DNA from: Psychrobacter sp. TAE2020 | Lineage (GTDB): Bacteria > Pseudomonadota > Gammaproteobacteria > Pseudomonadales > Moraxellaceae | Direction of reading: 5' to 3' | NCBI RefSeq assembly: GCF_018919485.1 | Contig: NZ_JAHLMU010000001.1 | Span: 2,299,538-2,363,537 of the forward strand | Length of the DNA: 64,000 bases | Shown: in pieces, positions 46,275 to 56,149 of the stretch | How positions within the stretch are numbered: position 1 is the stretch's first letter | How the letters are laid out: every line of letters begins with the position of its first letter | Translations under genes and position numbers: made by a program | The notes under the pieces: generated by a model | What the model saw: the letters and a program-made list of their open reading frames with translations, nothing else | Told to the model about the DNA's origin: nothing | The model's database searches: none

Positions 46275-47543
46275 TTAGTTTTGCGATTTACGTTTCATCT
46301 GCTCAAAGAACTCATCATTAGTTTTGGCTTCTTTGAGACGGTCCAATAAGAATTCAGTAGCTTGTACACCATCCATCGGCTGTAACAATTTGCGTAAAAT
46401 CCAAACTTTACGCAGTTTGTCTTCATCAAGCAGGCGTTCTTCACGGCGCGTACCAGACTTTTTAATATTAATAGCTGGGAAAACGCGTTTTTCTGCCAAA
46501 TCACGTTCTAGAGTGATTTCTTGGTTACCGGTACCTTTGAATTCTTCAAAGATCACGCTGTCCATTTTACTACCGGTGTCAATCAAAGCGGTGGCGATAA
46601 TAGTCAAGCTACCCCCTTCTTCAATGTTACGAGCAGCACCGAAGAAGCGTTTTGGCCGTTCTAAAGCGTTTGAATCAAGACCACCAGTCAATACTTTACC
46701 CGATGAAGGAATAACGGTGTTATAAGCACGAGCAAGACGAGTGATAGAGTCAAGCAAGATAACCACATCTTGTTTATGCTCTACTAAGCGCTTGGCTTTT
46801 TCGATAACCATATCAGCCACTTGTACATGGCGTTGTGGCGGTTCATCGAAAGTTGAGGCGACGACTTCACCGCGTACTGTACGTACCATCTCTGTCACTT
46901 CTTCTGGACGCTCATCAATCAATAATACAATCAAATAGCATTCAGGGTTGTTACGAGTGATCGCTTGAGCGATGGTTTGCAGCAGTACCGTTTTACCAGC
47001 CTTAGGTGGTGCTACGATAATTGAGCGTTGACCTTTACCAATAGGAGCAATCAGGTCAATGATACGACCAGTTAAGTCTTCGGTAGTACCATTACCTGAT
47101 TCAAGCTTGAGCTGCTGAGTTGGGAACAAAGGAGTCAAGTTCTCAAAAATAAGCTTATGGCGTGAGCGATCAGGAGTATCAAAGTTGATTTCTCCCACCT
47201 TCAATAAGGCAAAATAACGCTCAGAGTCTTTTGGCGGACGGATAGTACCGGCAATACTGTCACCAGTCTTGAGGCTGAAACGTCGAATCTGACTAGGACT
47301 GACATAAATGTCATCAGGACCTGCCAAATATGAGCCTTCAGAAGAACGCAAAAAGCCAAAACCATCTGGTAGTACTTCTAATACCCCGTCGCCGTAAATG
47401 GCTTCGCCGTTACGGGCATGGGTTTTTAGAATAGCAAAGATGATGTCTTGCTTACGGCTACGAGCCATATTATCAAGGCCCATTTCTTTGGCGATGGTCA
47501 ATAGCTCAGCGATTGATTTTTTCTTTAATTCAGTTAAATTCAT
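46275..47543 (-). CDS. rho: Transcription termination factor Rho
   Basis: Rho (422 residues from ATG 47543) is a hexameric RNA helicase that ends transcription at Rho-dependent sites. The start [15 protein letters not shown] is typical. The cold-shock-like RNA-binding domain spans about 50-125 ([17 protein letters not shown] and [13 protein letters not shown]), the Walker A motif is [17 protein letters not shown] (about 170-186), Walker B is [16 protein letters not shown], and the Q-loop and R-loop region [19 protein letters not shown] follows. The frame is open for 20 more codons upstream (MSWVVLLMA at 47603), in the place where E. coli has the rho leader peptide, but fused in frame. The ribosome site is weak. 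Confidence 0.97.
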   Translation of the reverse strand: MNLTELKKKSIAELLTIAKEMGLDNMARSRKQDIIFAILKTHARNGEAIYGDGVLEVLPDGFGFLRSSEGSYLAGPDDIYVSPSQIRRFSLKTGDSIAGTIRPPKDSERYFALLKVGEINFDTPDRSRHKLIFENLTPLFPTQQLKLESGNGTTEDLTGRIIDLIAPIGKGQRSIIVAPPKAGKTVLLQTIAQAITRNNPECYLIVLLIDERPEEVTEMVRTVRGEVVASTFDEPPQRHVQVADMVIEKAKRLVEHKQDVVILLDSITRLARAYNTVIPSSGKVLTGGLDSNALERPKRFFGAARNIEEGGSLTIIATALIDTGSKMDSVIFEEFKGTGNQEITLERDLAEKRVFPAINIKKSGTRREERLLDEDKLRKVWILRKLLQPMDGVQATEFLLDRLKEAKTNDEFFEQMKRKSQN

Positions 47544-48078
47544 AGATAAGTCATTAGCAATTTGTCGGGTGGGAACTGCCATTAGCAGCACAACCCACGA
47601 CATTGATTTAGAACAACGTTAGTATAGTAATAGGATGTGTGCGCAAAGTTGATCTTTATACAGATCCAATTCCTATACGTCAAATTATCACCTGCTGTAC
47701 ATTAACAGTACTAAGTGAAAAATAAGGGCGATAGAAAAGGCTACATAAAGGAATACGATAAGCATTTACTGCTAATAATCGTATTTAGTCATTTTATTCA
47801 GTTATGGTATTCAGTAGCGATAAATGTGTTTTATAGTGATAAACACAGGGAGAACAGCGACAAGACGCTTATGAAAATGCTATATTTTTCTTGTCACAAG
47901 ACTATACGGTTTTCACGATAGGCTTGTCAATTATTTTTACTAAAAAAGTCGTATAATTGAATAGTTTGCGATGAACGTTAGCGAAAAGCCATTATCTGGA
48001 GAAGATAATGGCTTTTCAGAACTCTATTCAATCACCGATTGATCAGTGATAAATTATTCTATATTAGCTAGCAATATC
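47544..48078. other. Long leader region between trxA and rho
   Basis: This 535-base stretch carries the rho promoter and leader on the minus strand. rho is autoregulated through its leader in E. coli; a long leader here fits that. A hairpin sits next to trxA (separate entry). A 68-codon frame on the plus strand starting at GTG 47715 lacks a ribosome site and known homology and was not accepted. Confidence 0.45.
47983..48017. terminator. Hairpin after trxA
   Basis: GAAAAGCCATTATCT (47983-47997) pairs exactly with AGATAATGGCTTTTC (48003-48017) around a five-base loop. The four Ts lie in the stem ends and no longer U tract follows, so termination may be partial; trxA and rho share direction. 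Confidence 0.55.
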
Positions 48079-48405
48079 TTATAAGTGCTTGTCTAGTACT
48101 TTAGCCAATTCACTTTTAGGCTGTAGGCCCATTACTGAATCAACTTTTTCACCGTTTTTAAAGACAAATAAGGTGGGAATATTACGAATACCGAAACGAC
48201 TTGCTGCTTGTGGGTTACTATCTACGTCCACTTTAACGATTTTAACTTTACCTTGGTATTCAGCAGCTAAGTCTTCTAAGATAGGAGCAATAGCTTTACA
48301 AGGTCCACACCAAGTGGCCCAAAAATCCACTAAAACTGGCACATCGGCTTGTAATACATCTTGGTCAAAGTTGTCATCAGTAGTATTAACGATAAGGTCT
48401 GACAT
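48079..48405 (-). CDS. trxA: Thioredoxin 1
   Basis: Thioredoxin (108 residues) reduces protein disulfides in the cytoplasm. The active site is WCGPCK (about 32-37), preceded by VDFWATWCGP; the cis-proline loop is RNIPTLFVFKNGE (about 74-86), and the length equals E. coli TrxA. The trxA-rho neighbourhood is conserved in gammaproteobacteria. The ATG follows an AAGAGAGAA site. The divergent 377-base gap to the pseudouridine synthase gene contains both promoters. Confidence 0.97.
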   Translation of the reverse strand: MSDLIVNTTDDNFDQDVLQADVPVLVDFWATWCGPCKAIAPILEDLAAEYQGKVKIVKVDVDSNPQAASRFGIRNIPTLFVFKNGEKVDSVMGLQPKSELAKVLDKHL

Positions 48406-48782
48406 TATTTTCTCTCTTGTTTTATGGTCTCTTTAGTACATCGACTGTATATTACTATAGCAGCCAATCAAAATTGCTACCAGTTATGCTATAAATGTTA
48501 TTAATAGCAATCATCAAATATTGGTCGATTGCTAAAGAAATATTATGAATGAATAACAATATGTCATTATATTAACATGTTTATCAGCACTTACTAGCGC
48601 ATGGCTGGTTGAATTACTCAACAACTAATATTAGTACAATAAATCGAAACACAACCCTAGTTACTATAAATAGCTAATTAACTCATCCCATACCTTATAG
48701 AATTTTAGTGATAAACCCTTAATCAAATAACTTTTAATCCAGAAAAAAAGTAGTCAATAACCAAAAAATAAGTGGTCATTTT
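48406..48782. other. Divergent intergenic region trxA / rluA-like
   Basis: No gene, repeat or clear hairpin was found in this AT-rich stretch of 377 bases. It must carry the divergent promoters of trxA and the pseudouridine synthase gene, but no box pair was convincing. Confidence 0.3.
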
Positions 48783-49496
48783 ATGCCTTACGATAGTAAT
48801 ACCATCACTGCTCTAAATATCCAAGAGACCCAATACCAAGCCAGTTTCTTTGAAGACTTTGCGCAACAAGTCACAGTTTATGAAGATGAAGATATTTGGG
48901 TAGTAGATAAACCCGCCAGCTTACTCAGTGTCGATGGTAAGACCCTCAAAGTTAGTCTGCTATCACGACTAGAGCGTGTTAATCCACAAGTAAAACTGAT
49001 ACATCGCTTAGATATGGACACTTCAGGTCTCCTAATATTCGGTAAAAATGCTGCTGCTCAAACCCATATTAGTAAACAGTTTATTGAGCGCTTGCCGCAA
49101 AAGATTTATGAAGCACGAGTATTTGGTGCTTGGGAAACGGTGGGGGCAACTGGCAAAATATCAGTACCAGTGCGTTATGAACCTGCAACTAAGCCGCGCC
49201 ATATCGTTGATCATGACTGGCATAAAAATGCTTTGACCCATTACCAAATACTCACTCATGAAGAGTGCACTGGTCAAACGGTAACTCGAGTAGCCTTAAA
49301 GCCAGTCACTGGTCGTAGTCATCAGCTGCGAGTACACATGGTGCACTGCGGTCATGTAATCATCGGTGATCCTATCTATGCTGAGAATGAAGCCTTAACT
49401 ATTACTCCACGGCTAAATTTACATGCTCATCAATTGCGTCTCAAGCATCCAGTATTAGGGGCTTGGATGGATTGGGAAAGTCCTTGTCCTTTTTAA
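48783..49496 (+). CDS. rluA: RluA-family pseudouridine synthase
   Basis: The 237-residue enzyme isomerises uridine to pseudouridine in RNA. The catalytic motif HRLDMDTSGLLIF (about 74-86) has the essential Asp, and the KPVTGRSHQLRVHM (about 178-191) and IIGDPIYA motifs are as in RluA. There is no S4 domain, and the length is close to E. coli RluA (219), which modifies U746 of 23S rRNA and U32 of some tRNAs. RluC and RluD are longer and have S4 domains, so RluA is the best match, but specificity cannot be proven from sequence. Confidence 0.85.
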   Translation: MPYDSNTITALNIQETQYQASFFEDFAQQVTVYEDEDIWVVDKPASLLSVDGKTLKVSLLSRLERVNPQVKLIHRLDMDTSGLLIFGKNAAAQTHISKQFIERLPQKIYEARVFGAWETVGATGKISVPVRYEPATKPRHIVDHDWHKNALTHYQILTHEECTGQTVTRVALKPVTGRSHQLRVHMVHCGHVIIGDPIYAENEALTITPRLNLHAHQLRLKHPVLGAWMDWESPCPF

Positions 49497-49863
49497 CTAG
49501 TGTTTTTATTAGATTAGCTTTTTAAGGCATCGACCTAGTGAAAGATATAGATTTTTAATGCTCTATATTTACTAAGGTATTATGATTTTTAAGCTAGTAG
49601 GATTTTTTGCTATTCACTGCTAATAGTCGATAATCTAAGATTTATGGTAGAGAATAATGGTGTACAGCTGTGAACTATAGAGTCAAATATTCATCCTAAA
49701 CTCAGCCTTTATTACCCTAGTATAATGGTTAATGCTTATTACTAATATCAATTGTTAATAGTTATTATTGAAGTAAAACAAGCAAAGACCAATCAGGTCA
49801 GTAAAAGGTAGCAAGGCAGTCAAAAATTAGCCAAGCAATCAAAAATTATTAAAGGATATTATT
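49497..49863. other. Intergenic region before the AlmA-type gene
   Basis: No gene was found. Near the right end the phrase AATCAAAAATTA is preceded by a near copy (49817-49848, GTCAAAAATTAGCCAAGCAA then ATCAAAAATTATTAAAGG), an imperfect 19-bp tandem repeat just before the ribosome site AAAGGA of the monooxygenase gene. Confidence 0.35.
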
Positions 49864-51507
49864 ATGATGAGTGTCAGTTCTGCCAAACAAGCCGCTAAAA
49901 ATGTTATTAAACGTCGTTTAAAGTCTAGCAAAGCGCAAGCAGCTACAGGGGCTGATTATGAGGTGTTGATTATCGGCGCTGGCATTGCTGGCATAGGTAT
50001 GGGCTGTTATTTACAACAGCAAAACAGCGCAAGTTTTTTTACTACTAAATCCAAGATGAAGCAAAAGCGTAAATCCAACCATAAGCGCCAAGGACAGTCA
50101 TCAACGCAGCGATTTGTCGTATTAGAAAAGCGTCAAGACTTAGGCGGTACTTGGGACTTATTTAACTATCCTGGTATTCGCTCTGATTCTGATGCGCTAA
50201 CCTTTGGCTACAGCTTTCGACCTTGGCTAGATCATAGGATGCTAGCAAGTGGTGGCGATATCAAGAGCTACATTACTGATACTGCGCGTGAGTTTAAGGT
50301 CATCGACCACATTCGCTATCGTCACGAAGTTCAGCAACTGTCATGGTCAAGTACGGCGCAGCAGTGGACGGCAATGGTAAAAAATCATGCTAGTGGTGAG
50401 GTGTTTACGTTAACTGCCAACTTTGTAGTCGGCGCAACGGGCTATTACGACTACCAAGCTGGCTATCGTCCTCACTTCGATAAAGAAGAAGACTTCCAAG
50501 GTCAAATTGTGCATCCGCAGCACTGGCAAGACTTAAATTATGATGATAAAAAAGTAGTCATTATCGGTAGTGGGGCAACGGCAATGACTTTGTTGCCAGC
50601 ACTAGTTGCTGAAGACGGTGAACAGTGCGCCCGGTATGTGACTATGTTACAACGCTCACCAACTTATGTCGCTAGTGTGGCAGGCGATGATTATGCGCTT
50701 GATTGGTTGTCTGCTAAGTACTCACCGTTATCTAAGCAGCAAGCTTATACTTTGCTACGAGCACGTAACGTACTAAGGCAACAAGGCGTCTATCAAATCG
50801 CCATGCATGCTCCAAGTGTTATGAAAGCGTTGCTAACACGCTGGGCGAAGCAAGAGCTTAAGGGTAGTGAGGTTAACATTGAGCACTTTTTGCCCGATTA
50901 TAATCCGTGGGAAGAGCGTTTGTGTGCAGTGCCTGATAGTGATTTGTTTTTAGCCTTAAAAGGGACACGTGCTGAGGTGGTGACTGATCAAATTAGCCAT
51001 TTCACTGCATTAGGCATTGCCCTCAACTCAGGTAAGCATTTGGATGCGGATATTATCGTTACCGCAACTGGGCTAAAACTGCAGATGTTAGGTGGCGCAA
51101 AAGTATATGTCGATGGTGTGTCAGTTGATGTAGGCTCGCGTATGACTTATAAAGCAGTACTAGTTGAAGATATCCCCAATATGGCAGTCATATTTGGCTA
51201 TACCAATGCCTCTTGGACGCTAAAAGTTGATTTAGCCTGTCACTATCTAATTAGGTTGTTGAGCTATATGCATAAGCATGGCTACCATACGGTAGTACCA
51301 CAAGCCCAGATTGAAGGGGAAAAAGCGCAAGTGCAGGAAGATACTATTATGGGCTCACTGTCAGCTGGCTATATACGTCGAGCTAAAGATGAGCTACCCA
51401 AACAAGGCGATCGCTATCCGTGGAAAGTCACTAGCAATTACTTAAGCGATCGCATTATGCTAAAGCGCCGTCAAATAAAAGACAAATGGTTAAGCTTTAG
51501 CCGTTAG
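49864..51507 (+). CDS. almA: Flavin-containing monooxygenase, AlmA/Baeyer-Villiger type
   Basis: This 547-residue FAD/NADPH enzyme has two Rossmann motifs (IIGAGIAGIGMG at about 36-47 and VIIGSGATAMTL at about 232-243) and the Baeyer-Villiger fingerprint FQGQIVHPQHWQD (about 213-225). Long stretches match what I recall of Acinetobacter AlmA, linked to growth on very long-chain alkanes: LFNYPGIRSDSDALTFG, DYNPWEERLCAVPDSDLF and NASWTLKVD. A 35-residue basic insert (about 55-85, Lys/Ser/Arg-rich) interrupts the N-terminal FAD domain between the first strand and VVLEKRQDLGGTWD, which is unusual. The N-terminal 25 residues are also basic. Substrate unproven. Confidence 0.85.
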   Translation: MMSVSSAKQAAKNVIKRRLKSSKAQAATGADYEVLIIGAGIAGIGMGCYLQQQNSASFFTTKSKMKQKRKSNHKRQGQSSTQRFVVLEKRQDLGGTWDLFNYPGIRSDSDALTFGYSFRPWLDHRMLASGGDIKSYITDTAREFKVIDHIRYRHEVQQLSWSSTAQQWTAMVKNHASGEVFTLTANFVVGATGYYDYQAGYRPHFDKEEDFQGQIVHPQHWQDLNYDDKKVVIIGSGATAMTLLPALVAEDGEQCARYVTMLQRSPTYVASVAGDDYALDWLSAKYSPLSKQQAYTLLRARNVLRQQGVYQIAMHAPSVMKALLTRWAKQELKGSEVNIEHFLPDYNPWEERLCAVPDSDLFLALKGTRAEVVTDQISHFTALGIALNSGKHLDADIIVTATGLKLQMLGGAKVYVDGVSVDVGSRMTYKAVLVEDIPNMAVIFGYTNASWTLKVDLACHYLIRLLSYMHKHGYHTVVPQAQIEGEKAQVQEDTIMGSLSAGYIRRAKDELPKQGDRYPWKVTSNYLSDRIMLKRRQIKDKWLSFSR

Positions 51508-51706
51508 CGCTGCACTTATAACCAATAGCAGGAGCGCTGCACTTTATAAGCTAGCCTAAGTTAACAGCTTACTGAGATAGTTATTTATGATGGCTATGGC
51601 GTAGATGGTAGAACGCCAGAGTTATTTATAGCAGTAGATGGCGATAAACAACTCTGTTTTAATCTGGTAGCAAAAAACATCAGCTCAATCTTAGTCCAAG
51701 AAAAGC

Positions 51707-52651
51707 TTAGGTATAGTTGTCAATAAAACCGACTACTTGCTTGCTAAGAATCTGCCATAAGGTAATCTGAGCGCTTTCGCTACCCCAAGCATTATGCGGA
51801 CTAAAAATGACTCGTGGATGCTCAGTAATAGTTAACAATGGATCGTCATCAAGCATCGGCTCATTTTCAAAAACATCGCTGGCATAGCCCATGATTTGCT
51901 CATTATTAATAGCATCAGCAAGCGCCTGACTGTCAACAATACCGCCGCGTGCAACGTTGACTATTAGCGGCTGTTTGCTCATTTTTGCCAAAGTAGTTTC
52001 GTTGATAAGATGGTGAGTACGCTCGTCTAGTGGGCAATGCAAACTAATCACATCCGAGCAAGCCAACACTTCATCAAAGGCAGTATAATTGCTATTACGC
52101 GGGCTACGTCCTTGATGCTCGGCCCACAATACGGTCATACCAAAAGCTTTGGCAATGTCAGTGACACGTTTACCAATAGTGCCTACCCCAATAATGCCTA
52201 GAGTTTTGTCCTCTAAATCTATCAGTGGGATATCTAATAGACACCAATTACCATTAGCCTGCCAACTGCCATCGACGACTTTTTGATGATAATAAATACC
52301 AGCACGCAGCGCATTTAGCATCAGCATAAAGGTATGCTCAGGCACACTCTTTACCGCGTAACCTGCGACATTATTTAGCGTAATGTTATGAGCTGTACAA
52401 GCCTGTTGGTCAACGTTATTCATACCGGTAGCAGTCAACTGGATCAGTTTAAGCTTAGGCAACTGGGCGATAACTTCGGCGTTAATCTTAACCTTGTTAG
52501 TGAAGATAATATCAGCATTTTTGCAACGCTTGATAATCACCGCGTCCTCTTGAGGAGTGTCATCATAAGTGATGTAGTCAGTAATGCCTTGTGGCGCTGG
52601 CAAGTCAATGCCTTCAGAAAATGTGCCTCTATCTAAAAATACTGCTTGCAT
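51707..52651 (-). CDS. D-2-hydroxyacid dehydrogenase (NAD-dependent)
   Basis: The 314-residue enzyme belongs to the D-isomer-specific 2-hydroxyacid dehydrogenases. The NAD-binding motif is GVGTIGKRV (about 156-164), followed by the catalytic Arg in VNVARGGIVD (about 232-241), Glu near VFENEPM, and the His of FSPHNAWGSES (about 283-293). The closest remembered types are glycerate/hydroxypyruvate dehydrogenases (HprA-like), which would reduce hydroxypyruvate or glyoxylate. The AAGGAG site just upstream of the ATG is strong. It is divergent from rapA. Confidence 0.85.
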   Translation of the reverse strand: MQAVFLDRGTFSEGIDLPAPQGITDYITYDDTPQEDAVIIKRCKNADIIFTNKVKINAEVIAQLPKLKLIQLTATGMNNVDQQACTAHNITLNNVAGYAVKSVPEHTFMLMLNALRAGIYYHQKVVDGSWQANGNWCLLDIPLIDLEDKTLGIIGVGTIGKRVTDIAKAFGMTVLWAEHQGRSPRNSNYTAFDEVLACSDVISLHCPLDERTHHLINETTLAKMSKQPLIVNVARGGIVDSQALADAINNEQIMGYASDVFENEPMLDDDPLLTITEHPRVIFSPHNAWGSESAQITLWQILSKQVVGFIDNYT

Positions 52652-53009
52652 GGAAACTCCTTAAAAGATAATTTTTGTTAATAAGTAATTTTGGCTAATA
52701 GCTGGTTTTTACTACTGGGAATTTATGGTTCATAACGGATTGCTATAGCGGTCAACCTAACTTTTAATGACGCTAACTCAGGTTTATTATTGCAGATTTG
52801 GCTATCAATGTAGCATGACTAAGCTACAACTAGAACCGCTGACTACTATAGCTACTATATTCCTAGCTGCTAGGCTCTTGAAAAGTTAGATTAACGCACT
52901 CATCTAACCGCTAACGTTATATAATAGCTCAGCTTTAATACTGACCAAATAACGAAATTATTACTCCTGCTTATCCTTTTCTTAACTGAGTACAAAAAGA
53001 CCCTGCCCT
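52652..53009. other. Divergent intergenic region before rapA
   Basis: No gene was recognised in these 358 bases, which should hold the divergent promoters of the dehydrogenase gene and rapA. No significant repeat or hairpin was noticed. Confidence 0.3.
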
Positions 53010-55913
53010 ATGACTATCTCTGCCGCCTCTTTACACAGCTCCGAATTTGCCGTTGGTCAACGTTATTTATCCGATACTGAGTCCGAATTGGGCTTAGGTG
53101 TAGTTATCGATTTAGATGACCGTTGTGTGCACATTTTATTCCCCCAAAGTGAAGAGATGCGCGTCTATGCCAAGATGTCCGCGCCTTTATCACGAGTGGT
53201 GTTCAAGGTCGGTGATAGTATCAGTGATCAACAAGGTCACAACTATATAGTCACTGGCGTTGATGAAGTGATGGGGGTGCTGAAATACAGTGTTAATAAC
53301 CCTGATGGAAGGACGGTTAGTAAAGGCATAATGGAAACCCGCCTCGCTGCTAATATTACGCTAGCTAAACCGCTTGAACGCCTATTAGCGGGTCGTATTG
53401 AACGCAGTGATTGGTATGAGCTTCGCCAAGATATTCTGCGTATGCAGTCGGCGCTGGCTGGACATCCTCTAAAAGGATTGATGGGTGCCCGTGTTGATAT
53501 TATCGAGCATCAGCTCTATATCGCTCACGAAGTCGGTAAGCGTATTGCGCCACGCGTATTGCTTGCCGATGAGGTAGGCCTTGGCAAGACTATTGAAGCT
53601 GGGCTGATTATCCATCAGCAGCTACTCACTGGCAAGGCTGAGCGGGTATTAATCTTAGTGCCTGATAGCTTGCAGTACCAGTGGATGATTGAGTTACGTC
53701 GTCGCTTCAATCTAAATTTTGCTTTGTTTGATCTAGTGCGTACTGCCGCAATCAGAGAGCATGACCCTGAGCAAAACGTCTTTGCTACTGAGCAATGTAT
53801 CATTGCTGGGATGGATTTATTACTCGATCACCCTGATTTATATGACCAAGCGATGGAAGCTGGCTTCGATCTATTAGTAGTCGATGAAGCGCATCATCTG
53901 CATTGGAATGAAGCGGAAGGTGGCAACGAAAAGTATGACTTAGTAGCTGATTTCGCTGAAGAGACTGCTGGGGTACTATTGCTAACCGCAACTCCTGAAC
54001 AGCTTGGTGTGCAAAGTCATTTTGCTCGTCTGCGCTTGCTCGATGCCGATCGCTTTGATGATTTGGATGAGTTTATCGATGGTCAAGAAGCCTTTGCTCA
54101 GACGGCGGCTGTTGCGGCAACTTTAATAGAAGACAAGCCACTGACTGCCAGTCAAATTGCGGCTTTAACTAATTTGCTTAGCGTGACTGAAGACGAGTTA
54201 AGCACTATCAATGAAGACGATAAGCTTCGCACCTATGCGCTAAATGAGCTGCTTGATCGTCATGGCACTGGTCGAGTATTGTTCCGTAATACTCGTGAGA
54301 GCGTTAAAGGCTTTTATGGTCGTAGCAGTACAGCGCATCCGTTGCCATTGCCGGACACTTGGATCAATAGCTATCAGACTACAGGCAAGCTACGTGAGCA
54401 GCTATGGGGCGAAGAGAACCAACCTGATGGTGGCTGGTTAGAAGACGAACCTCGTGTACCTTGGCTAATCAATATTTTAAAAGGCGAACTAAAACACCAG
54501 AAGGTGCTACTTATTGCTCGTAGTGGTGCAACAGTCGAAAGCCTTGAGGCTGTGTTGCGCTTACATGCTGGTATTAAAACGGCTATTTTTACTGAGCAGA
54601 TGACTCTGCTTGAGCGTGATCAGGCTTCTGCGTACTTTGCCGACAGTGAAGGGGCACAGATATTACTGTGCTCGGAGATTGGTTCTGAAGGGCGTAACTT
54701 TCAGTTTGCTAGTCAGCTTATTTTATGGGATTTACCGGCTAATCCAGATATCTTAGAGCAGCGCATAGGTCGCTTAGATCGTATCGGCCAGACCCAAAAA
54801 ATAACTTTACATGTGCCTTATATCCAAGGTACCGCGCAAGAGCGTCTGTACCATTGGTATGATAGTGCTCTGAATATATTTAATCAAATATCACCCACTG
54901 CGCAAAGCGTGCAAGAGCTATATATTCAAACCTTGAAACCTTTGCTAGAAGGGGTTGATAACGCTGATAATCGTCTTATTCTACAAGATTTGATTGCCGA
55001 TGCTAAGCAAACACGTCTAGGATTAGAGTCACAATTGCAGTCTGGTCGTGACCGCCTATTAGAGTATAACTCTTGTCGCCCAAGAGTGGCTGGACGTATC
55101 GCTGATGCTATGCGCGACTTCGATGGTAATAACCTATTACCAAAATTCGTTGAACGTTTCTTAGCCTCAGCTAATATTGATTATAGCGTTCAACGTGATG
55201 GCTCGTGGGTAATCTCGCCGGTCGATAGCACTGAGATTAGCGAATATATTGAAGGGCTACCGCTCGGTGAAGAAGATGGTATGACTCTGACCTTTGAGCG
55301 TGAGCTGGCATTGGCACGTGAAGAGATCGAGTTTATCACTCATGAACATCCACTAATGCGTGCTATTTATGAGCTGGCTAATACTAGCACCTTTGGTAAT
55401 ACTACGGTTGGGATGCTCAAAAGTGCCGCTATGCCACAAGGGATGGTGATGTTAGAGGTCAACTTCCGTGTCGAAGCTATTGCACCAAAAATATTGAATT
55501 TACCAGCTACTCTTTCTTCACAAAGTATTCGAGTATTTATCAGTGAGCAAGGTAGCGATCTGACAGCGCGTATCAGTAGCGAAATGATTATGCCGCATAT
55601 TGAGCGTTTGGACAAAAACCGCGCGCGACAAGTTATCAAAGCACGTGGTGATGTGATCGAACAGCGTTATTATGAAGCTGAAGCTATTGCTAAAGCCCAA
55701 CTGGCTGAAATTGGTACGCAAGCAAGTATGCGCTTTAGCCAGCAATGGTCACGTGAGGTCAAGCGTCTCAAGCATCTACAGACAATCAATCCAAACGTGC
55801 GACCTGCGGAAATTGAGCGCTTAGAGCAGCTACAGTTACAAGGGGAGCAAGCATTAGCGACTTTATCTTTAGTGCCGGATTCAATCCGAGTACTAGTATC
55901 GGTAAAACCTTAG
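53010..55913 (+). CDS. rapA: RNA polymerase-associated protein RapA
   Basis: RapA (967 residues) is a Swi2/Snf2 ATPase that binds RNA polymerase and helps it recycle. The N-terminal region has the tandem SH3-like folds (about 10-110), then the ATPase core: LADEVGLGKTIEAGLI (Walker A, about 187-202), VVDEAHHLHWNE (DExH, about 290-301), LLLTATPEQLG, and the second helicase lobe with LLCSEIGSEGRNFQFA and EQRIGRLDRIGQ (about 582-593). The C-terminal linker domains are complete (E. coli length 968). A long hairpin follows the stop. Confidence 0.96.
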   Translation: MTISAASLHSSEFAVGQRYLSDTESELGLGVVIDLDDRCVHILFPQSEEMRVYAKMSAPLSRVVFKVGDSISDQQGHNYIVTGVDEVMGVLKYSVNNPDGRTVSKGIMETRLAANITLAKPLERLLAGRIERSDWYELRQDILRMQSALAGHPLKGLMGARVDIIEHQLYIAHEVGKRIAPRVLLADEVGLGKTIEAGLIIHQQLLTGKAERVLILVPDSLQYQWMIELRRRFNLNFALFDLVRTAAIREHDPEQNVFATEQCIIAGMDLLLDHPDLYDQAMEAGFDLLVVDEAHHLHWNEAEGGNEKYDLVADFAEETAGVLLLTATPEQLGVQSHFARLRLLDADRFDDLDEFIDGQEAFAQTAAVAATLIEDKPLTASQIAALTNLLSVTEDELSTINEDDKLRTYALNELLDRHGTGRVLFRNTRESVKGFYGRSSTAHPLPLPDTWINSYQTTGKLREQLWGEENQPDGGWLEDEPRVPWLINILKGELKHQKVLLIARSGATVESLEAVLRLHAGIKTAIFTEQMTLLERDQASAYFADSEGAQILLCSEIGSEGRNFQFASQLILWDLPANPDILEQRIGRLDRIGQTQKITLHVPYIQGTAQERLYHWYDSALNIFNQISPTAQSVQELYIQTLKPLLEGVDNADNRLILQDLIADAKQTRLGLESQLQSGRDRLLEYNSCRPRVAGRIADAMRDFDGNNLLPKFVERFLASANIDYSVQRDGSWVISPVDSTEISEYIEGLPLGEEDGMTLTFERELALAREEIEFITHEHPLMRAIYELANTSTFGNTTVGMLKSAAMPQGMVMLEVNFRVEAIAPKILNLPATLSSQSIRVFISEQGSDLTARISSEMIMPHIERLDKNRARQVIKARGDVIEQRYYEAEAIAKAQLAEIGTQASMRFSQQWSREVKRLKHLQTINPNVRPAEIERLEQLQLQGEQALATLSLVPDSIRVLVSVKP

Positions 55914-55945
55914 ACTGTACAGTACTATACTGTGATTTGAATGTT

Positions 55946-55990
55946 TATAGCCAAGAAGAGATACCGTGATAGTATCTCTTCTTGGCTATA
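55946..55990. terminator. Long perfect hairpin after rapA
   Basis: TATAGCCAAGAAGAGATAC (55946-55964) is the exact reverse complement of 55972-55990; the loop is seven bases. The stem has 19 pairs but the following sequence is A-rich rather than T-rich on the plus strand, so it may be a processing or partial terminator signal. Confidence 0.55.
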
Positions 55991-56149
55991 AAAAGCTGAG
56001 TTTTACTGCAAACGAATGCTATTATTCAGTATTTTTACTGCTTATTAGTACTTATTAATACTCAAGCTAAATGAAGATCATGCTAAGTTACTGTAAACCC
56101 TATTGCTATGTTATTGAGCAATAATGGTCATCCAACATAAGGAAACTCA

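Noticed and set aside
46324..46938. Plus-strand frames opposite rho
   Set aside because: They are antisense to conserved rho codons, Ser/Arg-rich and lack ribosome sites.
47715..47921. 68-codon plus-strand frame between trxA and rho
   Set aside because: It starts with GTG without a ribosome site, runs through the expected rho promoter/leader in the antisense direction, and its composition (Tyr, Phe, Lys, Ser from AT-rich codons) looks random.
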